NCBI RefSeq assembly: GCF_029893345.1
Contig: NZ_JARXVE010000002.1
Span: 62,001 to 126,000, forward strand
Source of the DNA: Mycolicibacterium frederiksbergense
Lineage (GTDB): Bacteria > Actinomycetota > Actinomycetes > Mycobacteriales > Mycobacteriaceae
DNA: 64,000 bases
Reading direction: 5' to 3'
In this document: in pieces, positions 8,230 through 17,589 of the stretch
Layout of the letters: every line of letters begins with the position of its first letter
How positions within the stretch are numbered: position 1 is the first letter of the stretch
Notes under the pieces: model-generated
Seen by the model: the letters and a program-made list of their open reading frames with translations, nothing else
Database searches by the model: none
What the model was told of the DNA's origin: nothing
Made by a program: the position numbers and the translations under genes

Positions 8230-8955
8230 TCAGTACAGGATCGCCGATAGTTCGTTCGCTGCTCGGACCACCGCATCCTTGCCGCCCAATACGACGTCTT
8301 CGCGGTGCGAGATGAGGTTGATGCAGGTGGGCGGCGACGGCGGGCGCCGGCGCACGGGCACCGCCAGGCCGTAGGTGTTCGGTTCGATCTCGCCGTGGGT
8401 GATCACCCAGCCCTGCTCGCGGGTCTGACGTACCAGTTCGCGTTCACCGGGCCGCGGCGGCATGCTCGCCAGCAATGCCGCGCCGGCGGCGCCACGGTCG
8501 AGCGGATGGCGGCTGCCCTCGTGGAAGGACAGTTGGTAGAAGACCTGCGTCGGCACGATCACCGCGACGGCCACCTGCTGATCGCCCTCGGCCACCAGTA
8601 GAGACACCGTGCTGCCGAGCTCGTCGGCCAGGGCGCGCAGCGTCGGGATGCTGAGCTGACGCATGTTGTTGTCGAAGGACGAACCGAGTGCGGCCAGGCC
8701 GGCGCCGGGCCGATAGCGGCCATCCTCACCCTTTGCCACGTAACGGAATTGGCTCAGGGTGGCCAGCAGCCGGTAGGCGATCGTGCGATGGGCTCCGATG
8801 TGTTCGGCGACCTGCTGCACGGTCAAGCCGGTCGGCGCCGCGGCAATGGCCGCAAGGGCGCTCAGGCCGCGCGCCAACGTCTGGGAACCGGGCGCTCCGG
8901 TGGGAGCCTCGTCGGTCTTCGATTTCGCCTGCGGCTGGGTTGCCTTGGCCGGCAT
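8230..8955 (-). CDS. IclR-family transcriptional regulator
   Basis: 241-residue regulator: N-terminal winged helix (GLSALAAIAAAPTGLTVQQV, then EHIGAHRTIAYRLL) and the C-terminal IclR effector-binding domain. ATG 8955 follows GGAGG; the in-frame extension to 9009 crosses the promoter region. It is divergent from the ring-cleavage operon starting at 9085 and co-transcribed with the KstD-like gene, so it most likely controls one or both in response to an aromatic or cyclic pathway compound, as is common for IclR proteins of aromatic catabolism. A proline/lysine-rich N-terminal tail of about 30 residues precedes the DNA-binding domain. Confidence 0.9.
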   Translation of the reverse strand: MPAKATQPQAKSKTDEAPTGAPGSQTLARGLSALAAIAAAPTGLTVQQVAEHIGAHRTIAYRLLATLSQFRYVAKGEDGRYRPGAGLAALGSSFDNNMRQLSIPTLRALADELGSTVSLLVAEGDQQVAVAVIVPTQVFYQLSFHEGSRHPLDRGAAGAALLASMPPRPGERELVRQTREQGWVITHGEIEPNTYGLAVPVRRRPPSPPTCINLISHREDVVLGGKDAVVRAANELSAILY

Positions 8956-9048
8956 CGCGCCCTCCTTGACAGATAGCACCGCGAGAGTGATGCTCTGATA
9001 ATAATGCACTCAGATGTGCGCTATATGAGCAAAGTGCTTACAAATTCA

Positions 9049-9063
9049 GAGAACTTCATTCTC
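9049..9063. promoter_or_regulatory. GAGAA-N5-TTCTC palindrome (site 2)
   Basis: GAGAACTTCATTCTC lies 21 nt before the start of the hydrolase at 9085, in the 129-nt IclR/hydrolase divergent region. A weaker related inverted repeat, GAGAGTGATGCTCTG, is at 8983-8997, nearer the IclR start. Two regulators (IclR and the factor binding the palindrome) may act here. Confidence 0.6.
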
Positions 9064-9084
9064 GCTACTTCTGGAGAGGGGATC

Positions 9085-9996
9085 ATGACGAGCACTGCCG
9101 CCGGGCCGGTATCCGGTTCCGTTTCGGCCACCGAGTTCGAGAGTGTCTGGCGAGACCTGCAGGGCGTCGCGTTCTCGCAGGGCTATCTCGATGTGGATGG
9201 GGTGCGTACCCGCTATCTGCATGCCGGTGACCCGAAACTGCCCGCGTTGGTGCTGCTGCACGGCTCCGGCGGCCATGCCGAGGCCTATGTGCGCAACCTG
9301 CGGTCCCATGCCGAGCACTTTTCGACCTGGTCGATCGACATGTTGGGCCATGGCTATACCGACAAACCCGGTCACCCGCTGGAGGTCGGGCACTACGTCG
9401 CGCACCTGATCGGCTTCCTGGATGCCATCGGCGTTCAGCGCGCCCATATCTCGGGTGAATCGCTGGGCGGTTGGGTGGCCGCGCGGGCCGCTGCCGACCA
9501 CCCCGACCGGATCGACCGACTGGTGCTCAACACCGCAGGCGGGTCGCAGGCCGACCCCGAGGTGATGAAGCGGATCATCACGCTGTCGATGGCGGCGGCG
9601 GAGAACCCGAGCTGGGAGACCGTGCAGGCCCGGATCAAGTGGCTGATGGCCGACAAGTCAAAGGATTACGACGACATCGTGGCCAGCCGTCAGGCGGTGT
9701 ACCGTCAGCCCGGCTTCGTCGCCGCGATGAGCGACATCATGGCCCTGCAGGATCCGGAGATCCGGGCGCGAAACCTGCTGGGGGAGAAGGAGTACGGCTC
9801 GATCACCGCGCCCACCCTGGTGTTGTGGACGAGTGACGACCCCACCGCCGACGTCAGCGAGGGCCGGCGCATCGCCTCCATGATCCCGGGCGCCCGCTTC
9901 GAGGTGATGCCGGACTGCGGGCACTGGCCCCAGTACGAGGACCCCGAGACGTTCAACCGGCTGCATCTGGACTTCCTGCTGGGGAAGCCGGCGTGA
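9085..9996 (+). CDS. mhpC: alpha/beta-hydrolase, meta-cleavage product (C-C bond) hydrolase-like
   Basis: 303-residue MhpC/HsaD-type alpha/beta-hydrolase. Nucleophile Ser126 in GESLGG, acid in TSDDPTADV, catalytic His in CGHWPQYE near the C-terminus, and the HGSGG oxyanion segment at 59-63. Predicted to hydrolyse the vinylogous diketone made by the extradiol dioxygenase encoded two genes downstream. ATG 9085 with GGAGAGGGG is preferred over the upstream frame start at 9004, which would run through the operator. First gene of a seven-gene operon to 17509; overlaps the MhpA gene by 4 nt (GTGA). The gene symbol is by family resemblance. Confidence 0.85.
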   Translation: MTSTAAGPVSGSVSATEFESVWRDLQGVAFSQGYLDVDGVRTRYLHAGDPKLPALVLLHGSGGHAEAYVRNLRSHAEHFSTWSIDMLGHGYTDKPGHPLEVGHYVAHLIGFLDAIGVQRAHISGESLGGWVAARAAADHPDRIDRLVLNTAGGSQADPEVMKRIITLSMAAAENPSWETVQARIKWLMADKSKDYDDIVASRQAVYRQPGFVAAMSDIMALQDPEIRARNLLGEKEYGSITAPTLVLWTSDDPTADVSEGRRIASMIPGARFEVMPDCGHWPQYEDPETFNRLHLDFLLGKPA

Positions 9997-11684
9997 CCGA
10001 CCAAGAGGTCGACGTCATCATCGTCGGGGCCGGCCCGGTAGGCCTGACCCTGGCGAATGTGCTTGGCATCCAGGGGGTCCGAACCCTCGTGCTGGAGGAA
10101 CGCGACACCCTCATCGACTACCCCCGCGGGGTCGGGCTCGATGACGAATCGCTGCGCACCTTCCAGTCCATCGGCCTGGTGGAGGCAATCGTGCCGCACA
10201 CCGTGCCCAACCAGATCCTGCGGTTCTACGACGGGAACCGGCGGCTGCTGGCCGAAATGGCGCCCCCGGACGCCCGATTCGGCTGGCCCAAGCGCAACGG
10301 GTTCGTTCAGCCGCTGGTCGACGCGCAGCTGCTGGCCGGGCTGGACCGGTTCGAGCATGTGCAGGTGGCCTGGGGTCGCCGGATGGAATCGGCTGTCGAG
10401 ACCGCCGACGGGGTGAAAGTCGAGTTCGGCCCGGACCTGCCGACCGTGCGGGCCCAGTACCTGGTCGGCTGCGACGGTGGGCGCAGTGCCACCCGCCAGC
10501 TCATGGGTGTGTCATTCGACGGCACCACCTCGCCGACCCGCTGGGTGGTGGTCGACCTGGCCAATGATCCGCTGGGCCACCCCAACAGCGAGGTCGGCGC
10601 CGATCCGGACCGGCCCTATGCCTCGATCTCCATCGCCCACGGGATCCGGCGGTTCGAATTCATGATCCACGCCGACGAAACCGATGAGCAGGCCGAGGAT
10701 CCGGAGTTCGTGGCACGGCTGCTGGCCCCGTTCGTCCCGTACCCGGACAAGGTCGACGTGATCCGCCGCCGGGTCTACACCCACCATTCCCGCATCGCCG
10801 GAAACTTCCGCAAGGGCAGGTTCATGCTGGCCGGTGACGCCGCGCACCTGATGCCGGTGTGGCAGGGGCAGGGCTACAACAGCGGCATCCGGGACGCGGC
10901 CAACCTCGGCTGGAAACTGGCCGCGGTGGTCAACGGCCAGGCCGGTGATGCGCTGCTGGACAGCTACGATGCCGAACGCCGAAAGCACGCCCGGGCCATG
11001 ATCGACCTGTCCACCTTGGTGGGGCGGGTCATCTCACCCACCAACCGCAGGCTGGCAGTGATGCGGGACAAGCTTATTCGGGGTGCTTCGGTGGTCCCGG
11101 CGCTCAAGCGCTATGTGCTGGAGATGCGGTTCAAACCGATGCCTCGGTATGACCAGGGCGCGGTCTACCACCCGAAGCCGCCGACGGAGAACTCGCCGGC
11201 CGGCACCTTGTTCATCCAGCCGCGGGTAGACACCCGGGAACAGTCCGATGTGCTGCTCGACGATGTGATCGGCCCTGGTTTCGCGGTGCTGTGCTGGAAC
11301 AACAACCCGCGCGCCCTGTTCGGTCCCGAGGCGTACGCGCGGTGGAAAGCATTGGGCGCGAAGTTCATTGCCGCTCGGCCGCAGACTCAGCTGTTCTGGA
11401 CCGGACATGATGACGACGACGATGACGGATCCGTGGTGATCGTCGGTGACCGCACCGGGGCGCTCAAATCCTGGTTCGACGTGCACGCCGAATCGGTTCT
11501 GGTGCTGCGCCCCGACCGGTGCATCGCCGGGGCCGACATTGCCCAGCGTGCCCCCGAATTGAGTGCGGCTCTGTTCGACGTTCTGCATCTGGTGGAGGAA
11601 GGAGTGAACGGTGCCAGTAGCCCTGTGCTGTATGTCCCACAGCCCACTGCTGAATCTTCCGGGACCGTCGGCCGAACTCCTTGA
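9993..11684 (+). CDS. mhpA: FAD-dependent phenol hydroxylase, MhpA type
   Basis: 563-residue class A flavin monooxygenase like 3-(3-hydroxyphenyl)propionate hydroxylase. FAD fold [11 protein letters not shown] near residue 11-21, CDGGRSATR, and the [18 protein letters not shown] ribose-binding/active-site motif. It would add a second ortho hydroxyl to a phenolic ring using NAD(P)H and O2, giving the catechol for MhpB. An unusual run of six aspartates occurs in the C-terminal domain ([10 protein letters not shown], about 11407-11432). The 3' end overlaps the dioxygenase gene by 74 nt. GTG start 9993 overlaps the hydrolase stop. Confidence 0.9.
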   Translation: MTDQEVDVIIVGAGPVGLTLANVLGIQGVRTLVLEERDTLIDYPRGVGLDDESLRTFQSIGLVEAIVPHTVPNQILRFYDGNRRLLAEMAPPDARFGWPKRNGFVQPLVDAQLLAGLDRFEHVQVAWGRRMESAVETADGVKVEFGPDLPTVRAQYLVGCDGGRSATRQLMGVSFDGTTSPTRWVVVDLANDPLGHPNSEVGADPDRPYASISIAHGIRRFEFMIHADETDEQAEDPEFVARLLAPFVPYPDKVDVIRRRVYTHHSRIAGNFRKGRFMLAGDAAHLMPVWQGQGYNSGIRDAANLGWKLAAVVNGQAGDALLDSYDAERRKHARAMIDLSTLVGRVISPTNRRLAVMRDKLIRGASVVPALKRYVLEMRFKPMPRYDQGAVYHPKPPTENSPAGTLFIQPRVDTREQSDVLLDDVIGPGFAVLCWNNNPRALFGPEAYARWKALGAKFIAARPQTQLFWTGHDDDDDDGSVVIVGDRTGALKSWFDVHAESVLVLRPDRCIAGADIAQRAPELSAALFDVLHLVEEGVNGASSPVLYVPQPTAESSGTVGRTP

Positions 11685-12555
11685 CGAGATCGGCTCGGCG
11701 ATCTCCCGGGCCCGGGATTTCGTCGCCGACTACGACCCCGAGCTGGTCGTCACCTTTTCCCCGGATCACTACAACGGGTTCTTCTACCGGCTGATGCCGC
11801 CGTTCTGTATCGGCACCGCCGCGGCCGGGGTGGGGGATTACGGGACGCACAAGGGGGCACTCGATGTCGCCGGTGACATAGCGCAGGCGTGTGCTCAGGC
11901 GCTGTGGGAATCCGGGGTCGACATCGCCATCTCGACGAGCATGGACGTCGATCATGGCACCGTGCAGCCCCTGCAGGAGCTGTTCGGCGCCGCGACTGCC
12001 CGCCCGATCGTGCCGATCTTCATCAACTCGGTCGCCACCCCGCTGGGTCCGTTGTCGCGGTCCCGCGCGCTCGGTGCGGCCGTGGGTGCCTACCTGGCCA
12101 CGCTGGACAAGCGGGTGCTGGTGCTGGGATCCGGTGGGCTGTCGCACGATCCGCCGGTACCGACGCTGGCCACCGCACCGCCGCCGGCGCTGGACCGGAT
12201 CGTGCACGGGGTTCCGATGACCGATGAGCAGCGGATGGCCCGGCAGAGCGCGGTGACCCAGGCCGCCCAGGACTTCGCCCACGGCGAGAGTGCGCTGCGG
12301 CCGCTCAATCCGGAGTGGGACCACAGTCTGCTGGAGATTTTCGACCAGGGCCGGCTTACCGAACTCGATGGCTGGTCCAACACCTTCATCGCCGCCGAAG
12401 GGGGCAACTCGGCCCACGAAATCCGTACCTGGGTGGCCGCGTTCGCGGCGCTCGCAGTCAATGGGCCGTACCGGACCGGACATCACTTCTACCGGTCGGC
12501 ACCGGAATTGATCGCAGGATTCGCAATCAGAACGGCGGTAGGAATCGCAGCATGA
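11611..12555 (+). CDS. mhpB: class III extradiol dioxygenase, MhpB (2,3-dihydroxyphenylpropionate 1,2-dioxygenase) type
   Basis: 314 residues, the same length as E. coli MhpB and similar along its length (CMSHSPL start, [42 protein letters not shown]-like [12 protein letters not shown]). The two conserved active-site histidines fall at His115 (MDVDHG) and His179 (GLSHDP), as in MhpB. The enzyme would cleave the catechol ring next to the hydroxyls with non-haem Fe(II). GTG start 11611 follows AGGAAGGAG and lies inside the MhpA gene. Its stop overlaps the next ATG. Neighbouring MhpA and MhpC homologues support a meta-cleavage route; MhpD/E-type enzymes are not in the window. Confidence 0.94.
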   Translation: MPVALCCMSHSPLLNLPGPSAELLDEIGSAISRARDFVADYDPELVVTFSPDHYNGFFYRLMPPFCIGTAAAGVGDYGTHKGALDVAGDIAQACAQALWESGVDIAISTSMDVDHGTVQPLQELFGAATARPIVPIFINSVATPLGPLSRSRALGAAVGAYLATLDKRVLVLGSGGLSHDPPVPTLATAPPPALDRIVHGVPMTDEQRMARQSAVTQAAQDFAHGESALRPLNPEWDHSLLEIFDQGRLTELDGWSNTFIAAEGGNSAHEIRTWVAAFAALAVNGPYRTGHHFYRSAPELIAGFAIRTAVGIAA

Positions 12556-14342
12556 TTTCAGAACACTTCGACCACACCGTGGACGTGCTCGTCGTCGGAT
12601 CCGGGGGCGGCGGTATGACGGCTGCACTGGCCGCCGACGCGGCCGGCCTCGACACTCTTGTGGTCGAGAAGTCCTCGCACTTCGGTGGTTCCACCGCGCT
12701 GTCGGGCGGTGGTATCTGGGTGCCCGGGGCGCCGTCGCAGCGCAGGGCCGGTTATGTCCCGTCCCCGGACGGGGTGTTCGACTACCTCAAGCGGATCACC
12801 GAAGGCACGGTCAGCGACGCCCGGTTGCGCCAGTACGTCGAGGCCGCACCGGAGATGATGGACTTCCTGGAGCGCAACAGCGATTGGTTCGAATTCGTCT
12901 GGAAACCCGGATACGCCGATTACTACCCGGAGCTGCCCGGCGGCTCCGCGCAGGGCAGCACGATCAACGTCCCGGCCATCGATCTGCGCAAACTCGGCGA
13001 GCATGATCAGGAACTGCTCGCTCCGCTGGCGTTGGCGCCGAAGGGGATCTGGTTCGCGCCCAAGGATCTTCGGCTGTTCTATCAGATCCGGCAGAACTGG
13101 CGCGGTAAGGCGGTGCTGCTGAAGCTGATCTGGCGGATGATCCGGGCCCGGGTGTTCGGCGACCGGATGGCGGCCATCGGCCAGTCGCTGGCCGCTCGGA
13201 TGCGATTGGCGCTCAAGCAGCACGACATCCCGCTGTGGCTCGATGCGCCGATGACCTCTCTGATCGCCGATGCGGACGGCGCGGTGCTCGGTGCCGTCGT
13301 CGAAAGAGACGGGCGCGCGATCAGGATCCGGGCCACCGGTGGGGTGATCCTGGCCTCCGGCGGATTCGACCACGACATGGCGTGGCGCAAAGAACATCTG
13401 CCGGTGCTGCACAAGGATTGGAGTTTCGGCAACCCGGCGGCCACCGGCGATGGCATCCGGGCGGGTGAAAAGGTCGGTGGCGCCACCGAATTGCTCGATG
13501 AGGCGTGGTGGTTTCCGGCCATCTGCTGGCCCGACGGCCGGCTGCAGTTCATGCTCAACGAGCGGATGATGCCGGCACAGTTCGTGGTCAACGGCGAGGG
13601 CGAGCGGTTCATCAACGAGGCCGCGCCCTACATGGACTTCGCGCACGCGATGATCGAGGGCCAGCAGTCCGGCATCGACCACATCCCGTGCTGGCTGATC
13701 ACCGACATCGACTCGTTCCACCGATATGTGGTGGCAGGGCACCTGCCCATTCCGAAGATCCCGTTCGCCCCGGTTCCCACCGGGCGCAAGGTGCCTGCGG
13801 CCTGGCTGGAATCCGGCGTGGTCGTCGAGGCGCACAGCTGGGAGGAATTGGCCGGCAAGATCGGCGTGCCCGCGCAGAATCTGCGGGCCACCGCCGAGCG
13901 GTTCAACCAGTTGGCGCACGCCGGCCACGACGACGACTTCAACCGTGGCGACAGCGCCTACGACAACTACTACGGCGACCCGACCCTGCCCAACCCGAAT
14001 CTGCGACCGCTCGGCAAGCCGCCGTACTACGCGTTCCAGATCATCCTCGGCGACCTGGGCACCTCGGGCGGTTTGCGCACAGATGAGCACGCCCGGGTGC
14101 TGCGCGCCGATGAGACGGTGGTGAACGGACTCTACGCCGTGGGCAATGTCTCGGCGGCGGTCATGGGCCGCAGCTACGCCGGGGCCGGCGCGACCATTGG
14201 GCCGGCCATGACCTTCGGGTATGTGGCCGCCCGGCACATCGCCGGACAACGAGCTGAAGGCCCCGCTGCACAACCAGTTTCACGAGGTGCCAACGCACCA
14301 GTCCAGGACGACGTCAGCAACCCCTCAGGAGGAAACCGATGA
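12552..14342 (+). CDS. FAD-dependent 3-ketosteroid Delta1-dehydrogenase-like protein
   Basis: 596-residue KstD-superfamily flavoprotein: [16 protein letters not shown] motif near residue 15, [15 protein letters not shown], and the C-terminal [17 protein letters not shown] with the KstD Tyr-x3-Gly. Predicted to introduce ring unsaturation, possibly aromatising a cyclohexenone-type ring so that MhpA can hydroxylate it. ATG 12552 overlaps the dioxygenase stop by 4 nt (ATGA), after GGTAGGAA. The C-terminal 35 residues are a polar tail ([15 protein letters not shown]...) ending inside the next gene. Second such enzyme in the window besides 6573-8222. Confidence 0.9.
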   Translation: MISEHFDHTVDVLVVGSGGGGMTAALAADAAGLDTLVVEKSSHFGGSTALSGGGIWVPGAPSQRRAGYVPSPDGVFDYLKRITEGTVSDARLRQYVEAAPEMMDFLERNSDWFEFVWKPGYADYYPELPGGSAQGSTINVPAIDLRKLGEHDQELLAPLALAPKGIWFAPKDLRLFYQIRQNWRGKAVLLKLIWRMIRARVFGDRMAAIGQSLAARMRLALKQHDIPLWLDAPMTSLIADADGAVLGAVVERDGRAIRIRATGGVILASGGFDHDMAWRKEHLPVLHKDWSFGNPAATGDGIRAGEKVGGATELLDEAWWFPAICWPDGRLQFMLNERMMPAQFVVNGEGERFINEAAPYMDFAHAMIEGQQSGIDHIPCWLITDIDSFHRYVVAGHLPIPKIPFAPVPTGRKVPAAWLESGVVVEAHSWEELAGKIGVPAQNLRATAERFNQLAHAGHDDDFNRGDSAYDNYYGDPTLPNPNLRPLGKPPYYAFQIILGDLGTSGGLRTDEHARVLRADETVVNGLYAVGNVSAAVMGRSYAGAGATIGPAMTFGYVAARHIAGQRAEGPAAQPVSRGANAPVQDDVSNPSGGNR

Positions 14343-15646
14343 AGATTTCGCTGTTCTACGAGTTCCCACTGCCCCGGCCGTGGAGCGAGGACGACGAGCA
14401 TCAGCTGTTCCAGCACGGCCTGGACGAGGTGGAGGCTGCCGACAAGGCCGGCTTCTCGACGGTCTGGCTCACCGAGCATCACTTCCTGGAGGAGTACTGC
14501 CACTCCACTGCGCCCGAGATGTTCCTGGCCGCGGCCAGCCAGCGCACCAAGGACATCCGGCTGGGCTTCGGTGTGATGCACCTGCCCCCGCCGATCAACC
14601 ACCCGGCCCGGATCGCCGAGCGGATCGCCACCCTGGATCACCTGTCCAACGGGCGGGTGGAGTTCGGCACCGGTGAGGGATCCTCGGTCGCCGAGCTGGG
14701 TGGCTTCGGCATCGACCCCGCCGACAAGCGCACCATGTGGGAAGAAGCCCTCGAGGTGTCGATCCGGTGTATGACCGAAGCCCCGTTCACCGGCTTCAAG
14801 GGCGAGCACGTCGAGATGCCGGCCCGCAACGTGATTCCCAAGCCGCTGCAGAAGCCGCACCCGCCGGTCTGGGTGGCCTGCACCCGCCCGTCCTCGGTGC
14901 AGATGGCGGCGCAGAAGGCGATCGGCGCGCTGAGCTTCGCCTACACCGGGCCCGAGGCGCTCAAGGAGCGGGTTGACGGGTACTACAAGGAATTCGAAGA
15001 GCAGGGCGCGCCCATCACCCCCGCGATCAACCCCAACATCCTGGCCATCGGCGGCGATCTGTCGATGATGGTGGCCCGCTCCGACGATGAGGCACTCAAG
15101 CGCCTGGGTATCGGCGGTGGCTTCTTCTCGTTCGGGATCATGCACTACTACCTGACCGGGATGCACACTCCCGGCCGGACCGAGGTATGGGAGCGTTACG
15201 AGCAGGCGGTCAAGGAGGATCCCACGCTGGCCTACGGTCCCGGCCGCGGCGCCATCGGTTCGCCGGACACCGTGCGCGAATTCCTGCGAAGCTACGAGGC
15301 GAGCGGGGTCGACGAGATCATCCTGCTGCTCAACCCGCGCAGCCATGAGGGCACGATGGAGTCCATCGAGATCATGGGCAAGGAGATCCTGCCCGAGTTC
15401 ATCGAGCGGGACGCAAAGGCGGTGGCGGACAAGGTCAAGCGCCTGGAGCCGGTGATCGAGAAGGTGGAGTCGCGGCGCCGCCCGTCGGACGCCCCGCTGT
15501 TCGATGAGACCTACGCCTTCGGTGGCCTGCCCACCGGCCGAGACAAGTTCACCGCCGGTGAGATTCCCGAGGCGATGGCCGAGATCAACGAGGGCCGAGT
15601 CAAGGCGGCCCGGGCCGAGAAGGAAGCCCGCGGGAAGACGGATTGA
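14339..15646 (+). CDS. LLM-class flavin-dependent monooxygenase
   Basis: 435-residue bacterial luciferase-like TIM-barrel oxidoreductase using FMNH2 or F420. N-terminal [38 protein letters not shown] and the NGRVEFGTGEGSS motif. The C-terminal third (residues about 350-435) is charged and extended compared with the 340-370 residues usual in the family. AGGAGG lies just before ATG 14339, which overlaps the preceding stop. In context it may oxygenate or reduce an intermediate of the ring-cleavage route; the exact step is unknown. Confidence 0.87.
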   Translation: MKISLFYEFPLPRPWSEDDEHQLFQHGLDEVEAADKAGFSTVWLTEHHFLEEYCHSTAPEMFLAAASQRTKDIRLGFGVMHLPPPINHPARIAERIATLDHLSNGRVEFGTGEGSSVAELGGFGIDPADKRTMWEEALEVSIRCMTEAPFTGFKGEHVEMPARNVIPKPLQKPHPPVWVACTRPSSVQMAAQKAIGALSFAYTGPEALKERVDGYYKEFEEQGAPITPAINPNILAIGGDLSMMVARSDDEALKRLGIGGGFFSFGIMHYYLTGMHTPGRTEVWERYEQAVKEDPTLAYGPGRGAIGSPDTVREFLRSYEASGVDEIILLLNPRSHEGTMESIEIMGKEILPEFIERDAKAVADKVKRLEPVIEKVESRRRPSDAPLFDETYAFGGLPTGRDKFTAGEIPEAMAEINEGRVKAARAEKEARGKTD

Positions 15647-15662
15647 GAGGGAGCGGCTGACC

Positions 15663-16508
15663 GTGACGGCACTCGATGAGTTGGTGCGCTACGACGGCAA
15701 ACACGTCGTGGTCACCGGCTGCGGGTCGGGTATCGGCGCCGAGGTCACCCGGCAGTTGGGTGAGCTCGGCGCCCGGGTGACGGGTCTGGACATCCGGCCA
15801 CCCGATCGCCTGCCCGTGGCATTCATCGAACTGGATCTCGCGGACCCGGAGTCCGTGGACCGTGCCGCCGGCGCGGTCGACGGACCGGTGGACGCCCTGT
15901 TCAATGTGGCCGGGGTGTCCTCGGGGATCGGCAATCCGCTGCTCGTGGTGCGGGTCAACTTCCTGGGCACCCGGCAGTTCACCGAGGGGTTGATGGCCCG
16001 CATCCCGGCGGGCGGCGCGATCACCTCGGTGTCCTCGCTGGCAGCATCGGGCTACCGCGAAAACCTCGCGACCACAGCGGGTCTGGTCAAGACCCGGTCG
16101 GTCGCCGCGGGCTTGGCATGGTGTGCCGAGCATCCCGAGGCGCTGGCCGACGGCGGCTACCGGTTGTCCAAGGAGGCGATGATCCTTTACACGATGCACC
16201 AGGCCACCGCACTCGGCGCCCGCGGGATTCGGATCAACTGCACCGCACCCGGGGTGACCGAGACGCCGATTCTCGACCAGTTGCGCTCGGCGTACGGGCA
16301 ACAGTTCCTCGATTCGTTCACCACCCCGCTGGGCCGCAAGTCCGAGGCTGCCGAACAAGCCTCGCTGCTGGCGTTCCTGGGCAGCGCGGCGGCCAGTTAC
16401 ATCACCGGCCAGGTGATCTGGGCCGATGGTGGCATTCTGGCCCAACGTGAGTCGGCCGTGATCGACGCTGCCGCGGATACTGCCGCCGACACTGCGCAGA
16501 GGAGCTGA
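15663..16508 (+). CDS. SDR, coniferyl-alcohol/3-alpha-hydroxysteroid dehydrogenase-like
   Basis: 281-residue SDR. GCGSGIG cofactor loop at about residues 21-27, NVAG, catalytic Ser in SVSSLAAS and YRLSK. About 45 residues separate the Ser strand from the Tyr, an insertion shared with 3-alpha-hydroxysteroid/coniferyl-alcohol dehydrogenase-type SDRs. GTG 15663 is chosen because AGAGGGAG lies 9 nt upstream; the longer frame from 15504 is buried in the LLM gene. The last 20 residues are alanine-rich (AAADTAADTAQRS). Ends 2 nt before the cyclase gene. Confidence 0.85.
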   Translation: MTALDELVRYDGKHVVVTGCGSGIGAEVTRQLGELGARVTGLDIRPPDRLPVAFIELDLADPESVDRAAGAVDGPVDALFNVAGVSSGIGNPLLVVRVNFLGTRQFTEGLMARIPAGGAITSVSSLAASGYRENLATTAGLVKTRSVAAGLAWCAEHPEALADGGYRLSKEAMILYTMHQATALGARGIRINCTAPGVTETPILDQLRSAYGQQFLDSFTTPLGRKSEAAEQASLLAFLGSAAASYITGQVIWADGGILAQRESAVIDAAADTAADTAQRS

Positions 16509-16510
16509 GC

Positions 16511-17509
16511 ATGCTTGCGACGATGAGCGACTTCCGTAAGGTCGCCGACGATGTGCGGAACTGGGGTCGCTGGGGCGATGCCGACGAACTCGGCACCCTG
16601 AACCTGATCACCCCGGACAAGGTCGCCGAGGCCGCGGCACTGGTGAAGCGGGGCAAGGTGATCTCGCTCGGTGGAGACTTCGGCTCCAACGGGCCGCAGG
16701 GGGCGTTCCAGTTCCGGTTCAACCCGATCCACGTCATGACCGTGGACGGTGGCGACGCCGAGACACTGGTCAAGTACGCGCCCGAGTGGGCACGTAATTC
16801 CGTTGCGCAGGAGCTGAGTTCGTTCTTCGTTGACAACCCGTTCCGGTTCAACGACGACATGATCACCATGTCGCTGCAGGCCGCCACCCAATGGGATGCG
16901 CTGTCGCATGTGTATTACGAGGACAAGCTCTACAACGGGTTCCCGGCCGATTCGGTGACCAGCTTCGGTGCTTACCACTGCGGCATCGACAAGGTGGACG
17001 GTAAGGGCATTGTGTCGCGCGGGGTGTTGCTCGATGTGGTCGCGCACCGCGGGGAACAGGTGTTCTGCCAGCCCGGTCGACCTATCACGCCGGCTGAACT
17101 CGATGACATTGCTGCCACGCAAGGTGTGCGGATCGGCCGCGGCGACATTGTGGTGGTGCACACCGGCTGGTGGACGCGGTTTCTGTCCACCGGTGACGGG
17201 CACGAGCCCGGATCGGGCCTGGACTGGCGTTGCGCCTCATGGCTGCACGATCACGAGGTGGCCGCGGTGGCCGCCGACAACCTGATGGTCGAAGACCCCG
17301 ACCCGGCCAACGGTGTCGAAGGCACCTTCCTGCCGATGCACATGCTCTGCCTACGCGATATGGGCCTGATGCTCGGCGAGTACTGGGACCTCACCGGACT
17401 GGCCGCCGACTGCCGCGCCGACGGCGTCTACGAGTTCCAGCTCATCGCACCGCCGTTGAAGGTGGTCGGTGCCGTGGGCGCGCCGGTCAGTCCCATTGCG
17501 ATCAAGTGA
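16511..17509 (+). CDS. cyclase-family hydrolase (PF04199 / kynurenine formamidase-like)
   Basis: 332-residue member of the cyclase/arylformamidase-like family. The metal motif HxGTHxDxxxH appears as QAATQWDALSH: the Asp and last His are kept and the two first His are Gln, a variant seen in a large bacterial subgroup. RGVLLDV and GDIVVVHTGW segments are typical. Could open a lactone or hydrolyse an amide/ester late in the pathway. ATG 16511 follows GAGGAG. Last gene of the 9085-17509 operon. Confidence 0.8.
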   Translation: MLATMSDFRKVADDVRNWGRWGDADELGTLNLITPDKVAEAAALVKRGKVISLGGDFGSNGPQGAFQFRFNPIHVMTVDGGDAETLVKYAPEWARNSVAQELSSFFVDNPFRFNDDMITMSLQAATQWDALSHVYYEDKLYNGFPADSVTSFGAYHCGIDKVDGKGIVSRGVLLDVVAHRGEQVFCQPGRPITPAELDDIAATQGVRIGRGDIVVVHTGWWTRFLSTGDGHEPGSGLDWRCASWLHDHEVAAVAADNLMVEDPDPANGVEGTFLPMHMLCLRDMGLMLGEYWDLTGLAADCRADGVYEFQLIAPPLKVVGAVGAPVSPIAIK

Positions 17510-17589
17510 GATGAAGACTGGTCAGCTGTCCCCAGCGGCCGCGGGTCGCGCCGCCTAAATTTGTCATACTCCTCTGCGATGATGGTGTC

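Noticed and set aside
8983..8997. Additional copy of the GAGAA-N5-TTCTC motif near the IclR start
   Set aside because: Only 7 of 10 arm positions match; it may instead be an IclR site and is not counted with the regulon.
12558..14273. 571-codon minus-strand open frame
   Set aside because: Antisense shadow of the KstD-like gene, with no family motifs.
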